Notes: generated by a model not told the origin, from the letters alone. DNA of 64,000 nucleotides from Sphingomonas quercus (GCF_018863195.1 NZ_JAHKRT010000001.1:558001-622000), one strand, 5' to 3'. Shown: positions 42,409 to 51,990, counted from the stretch's first letter. Translations and numbers: made by a program.

Positions 42409-43608
42409 ATGACCGCTGTATACAGCCTCAATCTTCGTCATTTGCGCATGTTGCGCATCATCGCCGACAGCCGCAGCCTCAGCACGGCGGCGCGCGCGGT
42501 GGCGATTTCCCAGCCGGCGCTCACCCAGGCGCTGGCGAAGATGGAGACGGCATTCGGCACCGCCGTCTTCCACCGCACGGCGCAGGGCGTGGCGCCGACC
42601 AGCGGCGGCCGGCGTCTCATCCAGCGCGTGTCCCGCTCGCTCGATGCGTTCGGCGTGGCCTGCAGGCGCGCGGCCAAGCCGGTGAACAGCCAGAAGCTCG
42701 AAGCCTGGCTGACCATGTCCCATGTGCGCGGGCTGATCGCGCTGGCCGAAGCGGGCAGCTTCCTCAAGGCCGCCGAGGAGGCGGGCGTCTCCGTCCCCTC
42801 GCTGCACCGCGCCGTGCGTGACCTGGAGGCGCTGGCCGGCGTGCGGCTGGTCGAGCGGCGCGGGCGTGGCATGGGCCTGTCCCGCACCGGCGCCAGGCTC
42901 GCCCGCGGCTTCATGATCGCCACCGCCGAGCTTGCCGCCGCGCTGGAGGAGACGGCGTCGGGCGGCCAGCGCCTGTCGATCGGAGCGATGGCGCTGTCGC
43001 GCTCGCTGCTGCTGCCGGCCAGCCTCGCCGATCTGCTGCAACGGCGGCCCGATATCCACGTCGACGTCATCGAGGGCTCGTTTCTCGAACTGGTCGAATT
43101 GCTGCGCAACGGACGCATCGACGTATTGATCGGCGCGCTGCGCGAACATCCGCCGCGCGATCTGGTGCAGGAAGCGCTGTTCACCGACGCGCTCACCATC
43201 ATCGGCCGCGCCGAGCATCCGCTCGCCGGGCGCGTCGCCGACTTCACCGAACTGGCCGCCTATCCGTGGATCGTGGCGCGGCGGGCATCGGGGCTGCTCG
43301 ATCAGTGGCAGCAGATGTTCGATCGTTCCGGCGCGACCCGCCCGACCGCGCCGATCCAGTGCGGATCGGTGGCGCTGATCCGCGGCATCCTGGTACGGTC
43401 CGACTTCCTGACCCTGCTTTCCACGGATCAGGTCCGCGCCGAGATCGAATCGGGCACGCTGGTGACGATCGCGTCATGCGTGCCCGATACCCAGCGCACG
43501 ATCGGGGTGATCACCCGGCGCGACTGGTTCCCGACGCGGTTGCAGGAGGAGTTCATGGCGACGTTGAAGCTCACCGGCTCCGAGTCGACATCGGCGAAGA
43601 TGAGCTGA
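42409..43608 (+). CDS. LysR-family regulator with two tandem HTH domains
   Basis: A 399-residue protein, about 100 longer than a normal LysR. The extra length is a second DNA-binding domain: residues 8-75 ([38 protein letters not shown]) and residues 100-165 ([40 protein letters not shown]) both read as complete LysR winged HTH units with their own linker. The effector domain follows from about 185 ([20 protein letters not shown]). It lies between pckG (divergent) and an aminotransferase (same strand, 47 bases downstream). Targets are unknown. Confidence 0.88.
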   Translation: MTAVYSLNLRHLRMLRIIADSRSLSTAARAVAISQPALTQALAKMETAFGTAVFHRTAQGVAPTSGGRRLIQRVSRSLDAFGVACRRAAKPVNSQKLEAWLTMSHVRGLIALAEAGSFLKAAEEAGVSVPSLHRAVRDLEALAGVRLVERRGRGMGLSRTGARLARGFMIATAELAAALEETASGGQRLSIGAMALSRSLLLPASLADLLQRRPDIHVDVIEGSFLELVELLRNGRIDVLIGALREHPPRDLVQEALFTDALTIIGRAEHPLAGRVADFTELAAYPWIVARRASGLLDQWQQMFDRSGATRPTAPIQCGSVALIRGILVRSDFLTLLSTDQVRAEIESGTLVTIASCVPDTQRTIGVITRRDWFPTRLQEEFMATLKLTGSESTSAKMS

Positions 43609-43655
43609 CCGGCATGCGTCTTGCGCCGCCCGGCCTGCGCGCATAGCGGGAAGTC

Positions 43656-44816
43656 ATGTCCGCCGAGATCGACCCGTTTCACGCCATCGCCATCAGCCGC
43701 CTCGCCCACCGTCTGCGCGTCGAGGGGCGATCGGTGATCCATATGGAATTCGGCCAGCCCTCCACCGGCGCGCCCACCGCCGCCATCGCCGAGGCGCATC
43801 GCATCCTCGACACCGACGGCATGGGCTATTGGGAGAGCCCGCCGCTCAAGGCGCGGATCGCCGCCCATTATCAGGAGGCCTATGGCTTGGCGGTCGATCC
43901 CGAGCGGGTGATCCTGACCTGCGGCGCGTCGCCGGCGTTCGTCATGGCGCTGTCCTGCCTGTTCGCCCCGGGCGCGCGGGTGGCGCTCGCCCGGCCGGGC
44001 TATGTCGCCTATCGCAACACGCTGAAGGCGCTGCATCTCGTGCCGGTGGAGCTGGCCTGCGGCGAGGCGGAACGTTTCCAGGTCACCGCCGAGGCGATCG
44101 AACGGCTGGAGCCGGCGCCGGACGGGCTGATCGTCGCCAGCCCCGCCAATCCGACCGGCACGATCATCCCGCCCGAGGAGCTGAAGGCCATCGCCGCGGT
44201 GTGCCGCCGGCGCAATATCGCGCTCATCTCCGACGAGATCTATCACGGGCTGAGCTACACGCTGCCTGCCGATTCGATGCTCCAGCACGCGCCCGAGGCG
44301 CTGATCATCAACAGCTTTTCCAAATATTTCAGCATGGCCGGCTGGCGCCTGGGCTGGCTGGTGGTGCCCGAGGCGCTGATCCCGGCCGCGCGGGCGCGGA
44401 TGGGAGCGCTGTTCCTGACGCCCCCGTCCCTGGCCCAGCATGCCGGGCTGGTGGCATTTGACTGCCGCGACGAACTGGACGGCCATGTCGAGAGCTATCG
44501 GCGCAACCGCGCCTTGTTGCTGGACGCGCTGCCGGCGCTCGGCCTGCGCCGGATCGCGCCGCCGGACGGGGCCTTCTACATCTACGCCGATGTCAGCCAT
44601 CTGACGCAGGACAGCCTCGGCTTTTGCGAGCAGCTGCTGGTGGAGACCGGCGTCGCCACTGCGCCAGGGATCGACTTCGATCCGGTTGCCGGCCACGGCT
44701 TCATGCGGTTCAGCTTCGCCGTATCCACCGACCGCGTGGAGGACGCGATCACCCGGATCAGGCCGTGGTTCCTGGATCGCGCGCAGCGCGTTCGTGGAGA
44801 GGCGCCGGGCGGCTGA
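43656..44816 (+). CDS. PLP-dependent class I/II aminotransferase
   Basis: A 386-residue fold-type I aminotransferase. Landmarks: ILTCGASPAFVMALSCLFAP, ASPANPTGTIIPPEEL with the substrate-binding Asn, LISDEIYHGLSY, and the PLP lysine in NSFSKYFSMAGWRLGW; the carboxylate-binding Arg is in FMRFSFAVS. It belongs to the AspC/AlaT-like group; donor and acceptor are not predictable. The LysR gene 47 bases upstream on the same strand may regulate it. The last 59 bases overlap the convergent DUF454 gene. Confidence 0.92.
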   Translation: MSAEIDPFHAIAISRLAHRLRVEGRSVIHMEFGQPSTGAPTAAIAEAHRILDTDGMGYWESPPLKARIAAHYQEAYGLAVDPERVILTCGASPAFVMALSCLFAPGARVALARPGYVAYRNTLKALHLVPVELACGEAERFQVTAEAIERLEPAPDGLIVASPANPTGTIIPPEELKAIAAVCRRRNIALISDEIYHGLSYTLPADSMLQHAPEALIINSFSKYFSMAGWRLGWLVVPEALIPAARARMGALFLTPPSLAQHAGLVAFDCRDELDGHVESYRRNRALLLDALPALGLRRIAPPDGAFYIYADVSHLTQDSLGFCEQLLVETGVATAPGIDFDPVAGHGFMRFSFAVSTDRVEDAITRIRPWFLDRAQRVRGEAPGG

Positions 44817-45252
44817 GTACGAACGCCGCGCACGCGGCCATGCCGGCACCGACGCCGAGGCCAAGCGCCCATCCCGGCCGCGCCCCGATCCAGAACAGCC
44901 CATAGCCGAGCGTAATGCCGCTCACCGCCGCGATCTTTGCCTTGCGGCCGATCGCGCCCTCGGCCCGCCACGCGCGAAGCGTCTGCCCGAAGCGGGGATG
45001 ATCGAGCAGCCACCCCTCCAGCCGGGGCGAGGAACGCGCGAAGCAGCCGGCGGCGAGGATCAGGAAGATCGTTGTCGGCATCAGCGGCAACAGCGCGCCG
45101 ATGAAAGCCAGGGCGACATTGACGAAGCCCAGTGCCAGCCAGAAGCCGCGCGTCAGCATGCCGCCGGCGCGGGCGCCCTCCACTTCCGGTCTATCGCTCA
45201 TCCACCTCGGCCCCTTCGCGCCGATGATGACCGCATTTGCGTAGCTTGTCAT
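44758..45252 (-). CDS. DUF454 (YbaN-like) inner-membrane protein
   Basis: Up to 164 residues. The conserved part starts at MLTRGFWLALGFVNVALAFI and includes LPLMPTTIFLILAAGCFARS, SPRLEGWLLDHPRFG and a second hydrophobic hairpin near the C-terminus. The ATG at 45252 overlaps the upstream stop (ATGA), favouring translational coupling, but ATGs at 45201 and 45159 would give lengths closer to the family. Function unknown; in some proteobacteria relatives lie near haem or iron genes. The 3' end overlaps the aminotransferase by 59 bases. Confidence 0.85.
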   Translation of the reverse strand: MTSYANAVIIGAKGPRWMSDRPEVEGARAGGMLTRGFWLALGFVNVALAFIGALLPLMPTTIFLILAAGCFARSSPRLEGWLLDHPRFGQTLRAWRAEGAIGRKAKIAAVSGITLGYGLFWIGARPGWALGLGVGAGMAACAAFVLSRPAPLHERAARDPGTTA

Positions 45253-45749
45253 ATATTCTCGCGGGCGGGAGCGGACGACGCGCTCTCATCGGCACAGCAG
45301 CAGGTCCCGGACTGGGGCTCGGCGAGTTCATGTTGCAGGGCGGCGACCAGCGCCTGGCCCATTTCCAGCCAGGCGTTGCGGATCATCGGCTTCTCCATGG
45401 CGCACGGGCCGCTGGTGAGCGCCGCGGCCAGCGCCTCGAGCAGGGTTTCGCCCTCGCCGGCGCGGACGAAGCGGGAAATCTCCGGTCCGGCCTGATTGAT
45501 CCGCCACGGCATCACCCGCGCCGTCCACAGGATCATGAGATCGATCAGCTCGCCGCCGATCAGCATCGCCTCGGTCAGCGACAGACGAAGCTCCTCTGTG
45601 CGGCCGGGTACGAGGGCGAGGGCAAGGGCGACGGGCAACCGGGCGTGGCGGCTTCGCAGTTCGGCGAGGGTCGCCTGGGCAATTTGCAGCGATTCGGCAT
45701 GCGGATAGAAAACCAAGACACTTCCCCTGTCCGGCGGATGGCTCCGCAA
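45249..45749 (-). CDS. Unknown protein with Cys-rich C-terminus, divergent from Crp/Fnr gene
   Basis: Up to 166 residues, unrecognised. It is mainly helical (SLQIAQATLAELRSRHARLP, LTEAMLIGGELIDLMILWTA, MIRNAWLEMGQALVAAL) with no signal peptide, and ends with GTCCCADESASSAPARENI, where three adjacent cysteines could bind a metal or cofactor. The ATG at 45749 gives ten non-distinctive residues; a TTG at 45716 preceded by AGGGGA is an attractive alternative. It is coupled to DUF454 by an ATGA overlap and divergent from a Crp/Fnr gene, which may regulate the pair. Confidence 0.6.
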   Translation of the reverse strand: MRSHPPDRGSVLVFYPHAESLQIAQATLAELRSRHARLPVALALALVPGRTEELRLSLTEAMLIGGELIDLMILWTARVMPWRINQAGPEISRFVRAGEGETLLEALAAALTSGPCAMEKPMIRNAWLEMGQALVAALQHELAEPQSGTCCCADESASSAPARENI

Positions 45750-45844
45750 ACAAGGGCAAGACAGGCATGTTGGTCCTTGTCGGGTGGCAAGTTTGCGCCG
45801 AAAACAGGCAGATCGCGGTCGGGGTGTGGCCTTGGGGGGCTCGC

Positions 45845-46513
45845 ATGCCGAACATACCGTGGGATCTGGTGCCGCTCGATCTGCCTGGGGAGGTCACGCG
45901 TCGTGCGATCCCGCGTCGCTTCGCGCCGCAGCAGGATCTGTTCCTGCAGGGCGAGCTGCCGGTGGAGATTTTCGTGCTGATCTCGGGCCGCACCAAGGTG
46001 TGGCGGCTGAACGAGCATGGCGTCGCCGCGACTTTGCTTATGCTCGGCGGCGGCGAGGTGGTCGGCACGCTGGGGATGATCAACGGCACCACCAATCCGG
46101 TCTCGGTCTCCGCGATCGACGCGGTCACCGCCGTTTCCTGGCCGGTGTCGTTGTTGCGCGAGGCGATGGCGGGCAGCGCCAAGCTGGCCAACGGGCTGCT
46201 GCGGATCGTCACCCGCCGCGCCGCCCAGCTTGTCGACCGTTTCGACGATGTCGCCAACCGGCCGGTGGAGGAGCGGCTGGCGCGCCTGCTGCTGCGCCTC
46301 GCCGGGGAGCTGCCGCTGGACGACGAGGCGCTGACCATCGTCCTTGAGCTGCGCCAGCAGGAAGTGGCCGATATGTGCTTTTCCACCGTGCCGACGATCA
46401 GCCGCACGCTCGCCGCGTGGGAGCGAAGCGACGTCGTGGAGGTGTCGCGCGGCCGCATCCGTATCAACCATGTGTCGCAGCTGGCGATGATCGCCGGCAT
46501 ACCCGTCGACTGA
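45845..46513 (+). CDS. Crp/Fnr-family transcriptional regulator
   Basis: A 222-residue protein. Start 45845 (MPNIPWDLVPLDLPGEV) follows GGGGGG; an upstream in-frame ATG at 45767 gives a non-conserved tail. Residues 30-140 are the cyclic-nucleotide-binding-like barrel (LFLQGELPVEIFVLISGRTK, LLMLGGGEVVGTLGMI); residues 150-215 hold the dimer helix and HTH (VADMCFSTVPTISRTLAAWE, VEVSRGRIRI). The Fnr four-cysteine cluster is missing (only one Cys), so it is not an oxygen-sensing Fe-S Fnr; a Dnr/NnrR-like or nucleotide-responsive type is more likely. No clear FNR box was found nearby. Confidence 0.9.
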   Translation: MPNIPWDLVPLDLPGEVTRRAIPRRFAPQQDLFLQGELPVEIFVLISGRTKVWRLNEHGVAATLLMLGGGEVVGTLGMINGTTNPVSVSAIDAVTAVSWPVSLLREAMAGSAKLANGLLRIVTRRAAQLVDRFDDVANRPVEERLARLLLRLAGELPLDDEALTIVLELRQQEVADMCFSTVPTISRTLAAWERSDVVEVSRGRIRINHVSQLAMIAGIPVD

Positions 46514-46542
46514 CCCGGATTCCCCCGTCGAGGGGAGAGTCG

Positions 46543-47019
46543 TCAGCCGGCGGCGGCGCGCTCCAGCGCGGCGACGTCCAGCTTGATCATTGCCTGCATC
46601 GCGGCAAATGTCCGCGCCGCCACCGCAGGATCGGGATCGGCGAGCAGGCGCGGCAGCATCGCCGGATAGACCTGCCACGGCACGCCCCAGCGATCGCGCA
46701 GCCAGCCGCAGGCGATCTCCGCCCCGCCATCGGCGGTCAGCGCTGCCCATAGCCGGTCTATCTCCGCCTGGTCGGCGCAGGAGACCGCGATCGAGGCGGC
46801 GGTGCCATAATCGGCCGGCGCGCCGCCGTTGAGCGCCTGGTAGCTCTGCCCGGCGAGCGTGAAGTCGACGAGGATGACATCGCCCGTCCCGCCGCCGGGC
46901 CATGGCCCGGGCGAGCGCAATATCTGGCCGATCTCCGAGTCGGGCAGCAGCGACACATAGAAGCGGACGGCCTCTTCGAGGTCCTTGCCGAACCAGAGGC
47001 AGGTGCTGACATGCGGCAT
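46543..47019 (-). CDS. VOC-family PhnB-like protein
   Basis: A 158-residue protein beginning MPHVSTCLWFGKDLEEAVRF at 47019; the open frame upstream is not conserved. It has the 3-demethylubiquinone-9 methyltransferase-like (PhnB) pattern: FYVSLLPDSEIG, FTLAGQSYQALNGG, EIDRLWAALTADGG, and CGWLRDRWGVPWQVYPAMLP. It is annotated in many genomes as a methyltransferase, but it is a metal-binding beta-alpha-beta VOC fold and probably not one. It is convergent with the Crp/Fnr gene and follows the GNAT gene on the same strand. Confidence 0.88.
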   Translation of the reverse strand: MPHVSTCLWFGKDLEEAVRFYVSLLPDSEIGQILRSPGPWPGGGTGDVILVDFTLAGQSYQALNGGAPADYGTAASIAVSCADQAEIDRLWAALTADGGAEIACGWLRDRWGVPWQVYPAMLPRLLADPDPAVAARTFAAMQAMIKLDVAALERAAAG

Positions 47020-47080
47020 GCGATCACCCCTTGCTTGCCTGTCGTGGGAAGCGGGATGATGCCCGACCCGGCCCGCCTCC

Positions 47081-47659
47081 TCAAGCGGCGCCGGCGGCCG
47101 GCCCGGTGGCTGCGGGCCGGCCATGCGGGCGTTCGATCAGATAGACGATCATCGCACCCGCGGGATCATCCGGCCCATAATCCGCGTGGCGGAAATCCAT
47201 GTCGGCGCGCCGCTTCATGCCAAGCCGCTCCATCAATCCCCAGGAGCGTTTGTTGCCGATCGTCGTCCACGCCCCGATCACCGGCGCATCGAGATTGGCC
47301 CAACCCCAGTCGATGCTGGCCATCGCCGCCTCGCGGGCGAGGCCCCTGCCCCAATAGCGCTCGGCGACCCGCCAGCCGATCTCGGCAAGGCCGGCGACCG
47401 GCGCATAGCCGTAATTGCCGGCGATACGGATACCACAGCTGCCGACCAGCTTGCCGGTGCCGCGCAACTCCATCGCCCAGTAGCAGTGGCCGAAACGTGC
47501 CTGATCCTCCAGTCGCCGCGCGAACATCGCGTCGATCTGCGCGCGGTTGCGCAGCCCGCCGACCCTGGCCGTCATGCCGGGCGTGCTGGCCAGCGCCTCG
47601 AACGCCGGCCGATCCTCTTCACGCCACGGGCGGAGCAGCAGGCGCTCGGTGTCGATCAT
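47081..47659 (-). CDS. GNAT-family N-acetyltransferase (RimJ/RimL-like)
   Basis: A 192-residue enzyme starting MIDTERLLLRPWREEDRPAF at 47659. The acetyl-CoA loop is GWRVAERYWGRGLAREAAMA (Q/R-x-x-G-x-A type), preceded by YWAMELRGTGKLVGSCGIRI and followed by the N-terminal-helix partner NKRSWGLMERLGMKRRADMD. This is the Acetyltransf_3 subgroup that acetylates protein or small-molecule amines. It ends about 60 bases before the VOC gene on the same strand. Confidence 0.9.
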   Translation of the reverse strand: MIDTERLLLRPWREEDRPAFEALASTPGMTARVGGLRNRAQIDAMFARRLEDQARFGHCYWAMELRGTGKLVGSCGIRIAGNYGYAPVAGLAEIGWRVAERYWGRGLAREAAMASIDWGWANLDAPVIGAWTTIGNKRSWGLMERLGMKRRADMDFRHADYGPDDPAGAMIVYLIERPHGRPAATGPAAGAA

Positions 47660-47729
47660 GCCGACGCGATGGGCCAGCGGCCGGGCAATGGCAATGGACG
47701 CGCGCCGCGAGGGCGCGCGCCTGCTGCCG

Positions 47730-49856
47730 TCAGCTCGCCAGCCGCATCGCCGGGCGCCGGCCCGACCGCGCCGGAGCGGCGATCGGCGCGTCGCTGGTCC
47801 GGAACTGGGCGACGAGCTCGGCAAGGCTGCTCGCCTGACCGGCAAGGTTGCGGGCGGCGGCGGTGCTTTCCTCGACCATCGCCGCATTCTGCTGGGTGAA
47901 GTCGTTCATCTGGCCGACCGCGCCATTGACCTCGGTCAGGCTGGTCGACTGCTGCTCGGCGGAGGTGGCGATTTCGTTGGCGAGGCCGCTAATCTCCTCG
48001 ATACGGCCGACGATGCGATCCAGCGCGAGGTTCATCTCGCCGACCAGCTCGACACCGGAGCGCACCTGCGAGGAGCTGGCGTTGATCTTGGCCTTGATGT
48101 CACGCGCCGCGTCCGACGATCGCTGGGCGAGCGCGCGCACTTCGGATGCGACCACGGCGAAGCCCTTGCCCGCCTCGCCGGCTCGCGCCGCCTCGACGCC
48201 GGCATTGAGGGCGAGGAGGTTGGTCTGAAAGGCGATGCCGTCGATCACCGAGATGATGTCCGAAATCTCCCGCGAGGCCGTCTCGATGCCGCTCATCGCG
48301 TCGATGGCGCGGCGGATGACGACGCCCCCCTCCTCGATGTCGCGCTTCGAATCGCCGACCACTTCGCTCGCCTTGGCGGCGGCCCCGGCGGTGCGGCGCA
48401 CGCCGGAGGTGATCTCGGTCATCGCCGCCGCCATCTCCTCGAGGCCGGCGGCCTGCTGTTCGGTGCGCTGGGCGAGATCGTCGGAGGCGGTGTTGATCTC
48501 CTCCGAGCCGTAGCGCACGTCGCGGACGCTGCCGGAGACGGCGGACAGGGCATTTTCGAGCCGCGTCATCGCCGCGTTGAAATCCGTCTTGATCTGCTCG
48601 TAGCTGCCGCTGAACGTGGCATCGATGCGCGTCGACAGGTCGCCCTCTGCCAGCCGCTGGAGATTGCCGGCGAGCGCGGCGACGACGCGCTGCTGCTCCT
48701 CGTCGGCGCGGCGCTTCTCGCGGGCATTCTCGCGGAACACGTTCACCGCCTCACGGATCTGGTCGATCTCGATCGCCTGCGTGACCTCGCGCTGCGGATC
48801 GGAAAGGTCGCCGGACGCGAGGCTCTTCATCTCGTCGGCAAGGGCATGCATCGGCTGGCCGACGACGCGCGTCGCGGTCATGCGGATGACGAGGACGAGG
48901 CCGCCGATCATCAGCAATGCGGTCAGCAACAGCACCAGCTCCGCTTCCCGGGCGTCGGCGAGCACGGCCGAGACCGGCAGGTCGATACGCACCGTCCACG
49001 GCGTTTCGAAACCGTTGAGGACTACCGGGCGATCGACGCGGATCACCTTGCCGAGCACCGGATCGGAGACGGTCGTGCCCTCTTCCTGCGGCGCCTCGCC
49101 CTTCTTGCCGAGCAAGGCCTTGTCGGCATTGTAGACATAGGAATTGCCGCCCGACAGCAGCTTCACGTCGCCGCCGAACGGCAGCTTGAGGGCGCCGATG
49201 CGCTTCTGCAGGTCGCTCAGCGCCATGTCGGCGCCGACCACTGCGATGGCGCGGCCGTTTTCGATCACCGGCAGCGCGATCGAGGTCATCAGCACGGTCT
49301 TGCCGTCGACCGCATAATCATAAGGCTCGACCATCACGGGTTTGCCCGAACGCTGGGCCAGCAGATAATAGTCGCCCGCGCCGGGCTTGTCGTAATCCTC
49401 GAGCGGGGCGAGCGCGATCCCCGTGCCGGCGCGATGCCAATAAGGGACGAAGCGGCCGGTGCGATCATGGCCGGGGGTGTTGATGAAGCCGCCGTCGCGC
49501 CCGTCGAACGCGTTGGGCTCCCACGCCGTCCAGGTGGCGAGCAGCTCCGGCGTCTCGTTCAGCGTCGTGCGCATGATCATATTGTGGGTCTGGCGGTCGA
49601 CGACATGCTGGCGGCGCGAGGCGACGATCGCGTCGCGCATGCCGGAAACCGTGCCGATCGGCCGCTCGAACTCGCCGCGAATATCGGCAGCGACACGATC
49701 CGCGACGATGGCGCCGGTCTCGCGCGCGCGGCTCTTCGCCGACAATTCGAGCATCACGCCGGTCGCGCCCGAGCCGATGGTGACGAAGCAGGCGACCGCG
49801 ATCGCGCCGCGCGTGCCCAGCAGGGCCGCAAGTGACTTCAGGCTTGTTTTTTCCAT
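47730..49856 (-). CDS. Methyl-accepting chemotaxis protein with dCache-type sensor
   Basis: A 708-residue chemoreceptor. TM1 is about 16-38 and TM2 306-325. Between them, residues 40-300 form a double-Cache sensor ([40 protein letters not shown]), the class that often binds amino acids or other carboxylates/amines. HAMP follows, and the signalling tip reads [20 protein letters not shown] with [23 protein letters not shown] precedes the ATG. The C-terminus (RRPAMRLAS) lacks a CheR-tethering pentapeptide. No other chemotaxis genes are in the window. Confidence 0.95.
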   Translation of the reverse strand: MEKTSLKSLAALLGTRGAIAVACFVTIGSGATGVMLELSAKSRARETGAIVADRVAADIRGEFERPIGTVSGMRDAIVASRRQHVVDRQTHNMIMRTTLNETPELLATWTAWEPNAFDGRDGGFINTPGHDRTGRFVPYWHRAGTGIALAPLEDYDKPGAGDYYLLAQRSGKPVMVEPYDYAVDGKTVLMTSIALPVIENGRAIAVVGADMALSDLQKRIGALKLPFGGDVKLLSGGNSYVYNADKALLGKKGEAPQEEGTTVSDPVLGKVIRVDRPVVLNGFETPWTVRIDLPVSAVLADAREAELVLLLTALLMIGGLVLVIRMTATRVVGQPMHALADEMKSLASGDLSDPQREVTQAIEIDQIREAVNVFRENAREKRRADEEQQRVVAALAGNLQRLAEGDLSTRIDATFSGSYEQIKTDFNAAMTRLENALSAVSGSVRDVRYGSEEINTASDDLAQRTEQQAAGLEEMAAAMTEITSGVRRTAGAAAKASEVVGDSKRDIEEGGVVIRRAIDAMSGIETASREISDIISVIDGIAFQTNLLALNAGVEAARAGEAGKGFAVVASEVRALAQRSSDAARDIKAKINASSSQVRSGVELVGEMNLALDRIVGRIEEISGLANEIATSAEQQSTSLTEVNGAVGQMNDFTQQNAAMVEESTAAARNLAGQASSLAELVAQFRTSDAPIAAPARSGRRPAMRLAS

Positions 49857-50012
49857 CTTGGTGCCTCCCCCAGCGTGCGATGCACCTAAAGCGGGAAGCG
49901 CTAACGAATCGTAACTGCGCGAGCGCAGATCATGGCAATTTGCCTAATTGATGTTGCTGATCATTTATTCGAATGTGACGAACTATTACGGATAAATCAT
50001 GCCAAGTATACA

Positions 50013-50060
50013 TATCTATAGATAGACTGCCCCATGCAAATGCCAAGAAGTCTCGAGACT
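50013..50060. promoter_or_regulatory. Two perfect 12-bp palindromes upstream of the chemoreceptor
   Basis: TATCTATAGATA (50013-50024) and AGTCTCGAGACT (50049-50060) lie in an AT-rich 258-base gap between the alkB stop and the chemoreceptor start. A third small dyad, CTGCGC-GA-GCGCAG, is at 49915-49928. No gene was supported in this gap. The palindromes are candidate regulator sites for the chemoreceptor; no known motif was recognised. Confidence 0.35.
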
Positions 50061-50114
50061 GGAGCATAATGGCCGAAATTCGCCGGATACTAAGTCGCGC
50101 AAGCCACCCCGGCG

Positions 50115-50720
50115 TTAGATCATATTCCCATCAGGCGCATCCGCGTTCGCCGGCCGTCCGATCGGCGAGGCGAGGCTGCGGAAGGTGATCGACCAGCGCG
50201 TCTCGGCCATCGCCGCGATGCTATGTTCCCAGCCATGGCGGGCCTCGCCGGTGAGGTGATAGGCGCCGCGCGGCGGCAGCGGCACGGCGACGCGCTCGAA
50301 CTTCGCGGCCATTCGGCGGCGGAAGCGCATCACCGCCGGCGCGCCGAGCGACAGGCCAAGGACGTGCTCGAACGCCGGCCGATCGCGGTGCCAGCCGATG
50401 CCGGCGCCGGGATCGTAGCGGATCAGCAGCGCCTGCACGAAATCCGCCGCCGGCAGCCCGGCAAAGCCCGCCATCCGCTCGCGATATGGCAGCAGCCAGT
50501 CGGGCATCGGATCGCCGACCTCGAGCCGGCCGCGATCGAAATCATAGCTGTGGCCGAACGATCTGGTCAGGCGCTTGCCCTCCCAGCCCTGGAAGCGGAA
50601 GGGCGCAAGCTCGGTCGCGTCGATCGCCGCGATCAGCAGGCGCTCCTCCGCCGCGCTGACCAGCGCCTCGCACGAAGACAGGCCGGGCAGCGGGGGCAGG
50701 CCGAACAGGTCGCCGGTCAT
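50115..50720 (-). CDS. alkB: AlkB-family 2OG/Fe(II) DNA dealkylase
   Basis: A 201-residue dioxygenase that would directly reverse N-alkyl lesions such as 1-methyladenine and 3-methylcytosine. The iron triad is seen as His111 and Asp113 in GIGWHRDRP and His166 in GWEHSIAA, and the 2-oxoglutarate arginines in TRWSITFRS (Arg175, Arg181). The overall layout (LLIRYDPGAGIGWHRD, LGLSLGAPAVMRFRR) fits the alphaproteobacterial AlkB2-like group. The ATG overlaps the DUF763 stop by 4 bases (ATGA). With DUF763 it forms an operon behind a perfect LexA box. Confidence 0.94.
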   Translation of the reverse strand: MTGDLFGLPPLPGLSSCEALVSAAEERLLIAAIDATELAPFRFQGWEGKRLTRSFGHSYDFDRGRLEVGDPMPDWLLPYRERMAGFAGLPAADFVQALLIRYDPGAGIGWHRDRPAFEHVLGLSLGAPAVMRFRRRMAAKFERVAVPLPPRGAYHLTGEARHGWEHSIAAMAETRWSITFRSLASPIGRPANADAPDGNMI

Positions 50721-51943
50721 GCCGGCGGCTCCCAGCCGAACACGCTGCGGCCGCCATAATCGTGTGAGCGCGCCCGCTCATCGGCGAGCAACGCATCGAC
50801 CCCCGGCCCCACGGCGATGGCCTCCAGCCGGCGGGCCTGCGCATCGAGGCGGCGGATCGCGGCCAGTTCCTCAGCCTGGCCGAGCCCGGCCTTCTGGACG
50901 GCCGACTTCATGACCGCGATGGTGCGATCATAGACGCGGGTCGGCACCGGATAGGGATGGCGATCCTTGCCGCCGTGAGCGAGCGAGAAGCGCGCCGGGT
51001 CGGTGAAGCGGCACGGCGTGCCGTGCACCACCTCCGCCACCAGCGCCAACGCCCGCACCGTCCGCGCACCGATGCCGGGGACCAGCAGCAGTTCCGCGAA
51101 ATCGGCCGGTCCGCGATCGGCCGCGGCCGCGAGCGCGCCATGCAGGCGGCGGGTGACGATATTCTCGGGCCGCACCTCATGGTGATCGGGCATGACGAGA
51201 TGGGGCAGCATTGCTTGCTCGGCCTGGAACGGCGGAGCCTCCAGCGCGTCAAGCGCGCGGGCGATGCCATCCGGCCCGAGCGAGCCGAGCAGGTCGAGCT
51301 GGCCGGCCCGCGAGGCGGCGGCCCGACGATCGGCGAGGTTGACGATCATGCCCTGCCCCCGCCCCTCGATCGCGGCGTGCGGCGCGTCGATGAAGCTCTC
51401 CAGCCCCTCGGAATGCCAGTGGTAGCGCCGGGCCTGCTTGCGGGCGCCGTTCATCCCTTGCTGCACGACAACCCACCGCCCGTCATCGGCGACGATGAAC
51501 CCGTGGAGGTAGAGATCGAATCCGTCCTGCACGGCGGCACTATCGACCTTGGCGACCAGCCGGCTGGAGCGCGCCAGCGCCGACCCGTCGAGCCCGACCC
51601 GCTCGCCGACCGCGATCAGCTCCTGCGGCGTCGCCCGGCTATGCTTGCCCCGCCCGCCGCAGACGTGGAGGCCGAGTTCGCCCGACAGCGGCGCGAGCCC
51701 GCGCTTGAGCGCGCCGAGCACGCTGGTGGTGATGCCGGAAGAATGCCAGTCCATCCCCATCACCGCCCCGAATGACTGAAACCAGAAGGGGTGGGCGAGC
51801 CGCCGCAACATCTCGTCACGGCCATATTCGAGGATGATCGCCTGAGTGATCACCGCGCCCAGCCGCGCCATGCGCTGGCCGAGCCACGCCGGCACCCGGC
51901 CATTGTGCAGCGGCAGATCCGCCCTGCCTGCCCGCGCCGCCAT
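50717..51943 (-). CDS. DUF763 protein with HhH motif, predicted DNA-repair factor
   Basis: A 408-residue protein. Start ATG 51943 (MAARAGRADLPLHNGRVPAW) matches where the DUF763 family begins. Conserved stretches include MGMDWHSSGITTSVLGALKR, LHVCGGRGKHSRATPQEL and VVVQQGMNGARKQARRYHWH. Residues about 270-300 carry a helix-hairpin-helix (FAELLLVPGIGARTVRALAL), a non-specific DNA-binding element of glycosylases and nucleases. The biochemical function of DUF763 is unknown. Coupling to alkB and the upstream LexA box argue for a role in DNA repair. Confidence 0.88.
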   Translation of the reverse strand: MAARAGRADLPLHNGRVPAWLGQRMARLGAVITQAIILEYGRDEMLRRLAHPFWFQSFGAVMGMDWHSSGITTSVLGALKRGLAPLSGELGLHVCGGRGKHSRATPQELIAVGERVGLDGSALARSSRLVAKVDSAAVQDGFDLYLHGFIVADDGRWVVVQQGMNGARKQARRYHWHSEGLESFIDAPHAAIEGRGQGMIVNLADRRAAASRAGQLDLLGSLGPDGIARALDALEAPPFQAEQAMLPHLVMPDHHEVRPENIVTRRLHGALAAAADRGPADFAELLLVPGIGARTVRALALVAEVVHGTPCRFTDPARFSLAHGGKDRHPYPVPTRVYDRTIAVMKSAVQKAGLGQAEELAAIRRLDAQARRLEAIAVGPGVDALLADERARSHDYGGRSVFGWEPPA

Positions 51944-51990
51944 CAGCGGACCTCGCGAAACATCGTCATGGAGCCGCCATAGCATATCCT

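Noticed and set aside
45717-45844. Search for an FNR/CRP-type box in front of the Crp/Fnr gene
   Set aside because: No TTGAT-N4-ATCAA or TGTGA-N6-TCACA pattern was seen.
46518-46536. Small hairpin between the Crp/Fnr and VOC stops
   Set aside because: Only a 5-base stem with no T-run; cannot be supported as a terminator.
50070-50187. Short plus-strand open frame (MAEIRRIL...) with a GGAG upstream
   Set aside because: About 39 codons overlapping the antisense of alkB, no recognisable features; too weak to call.
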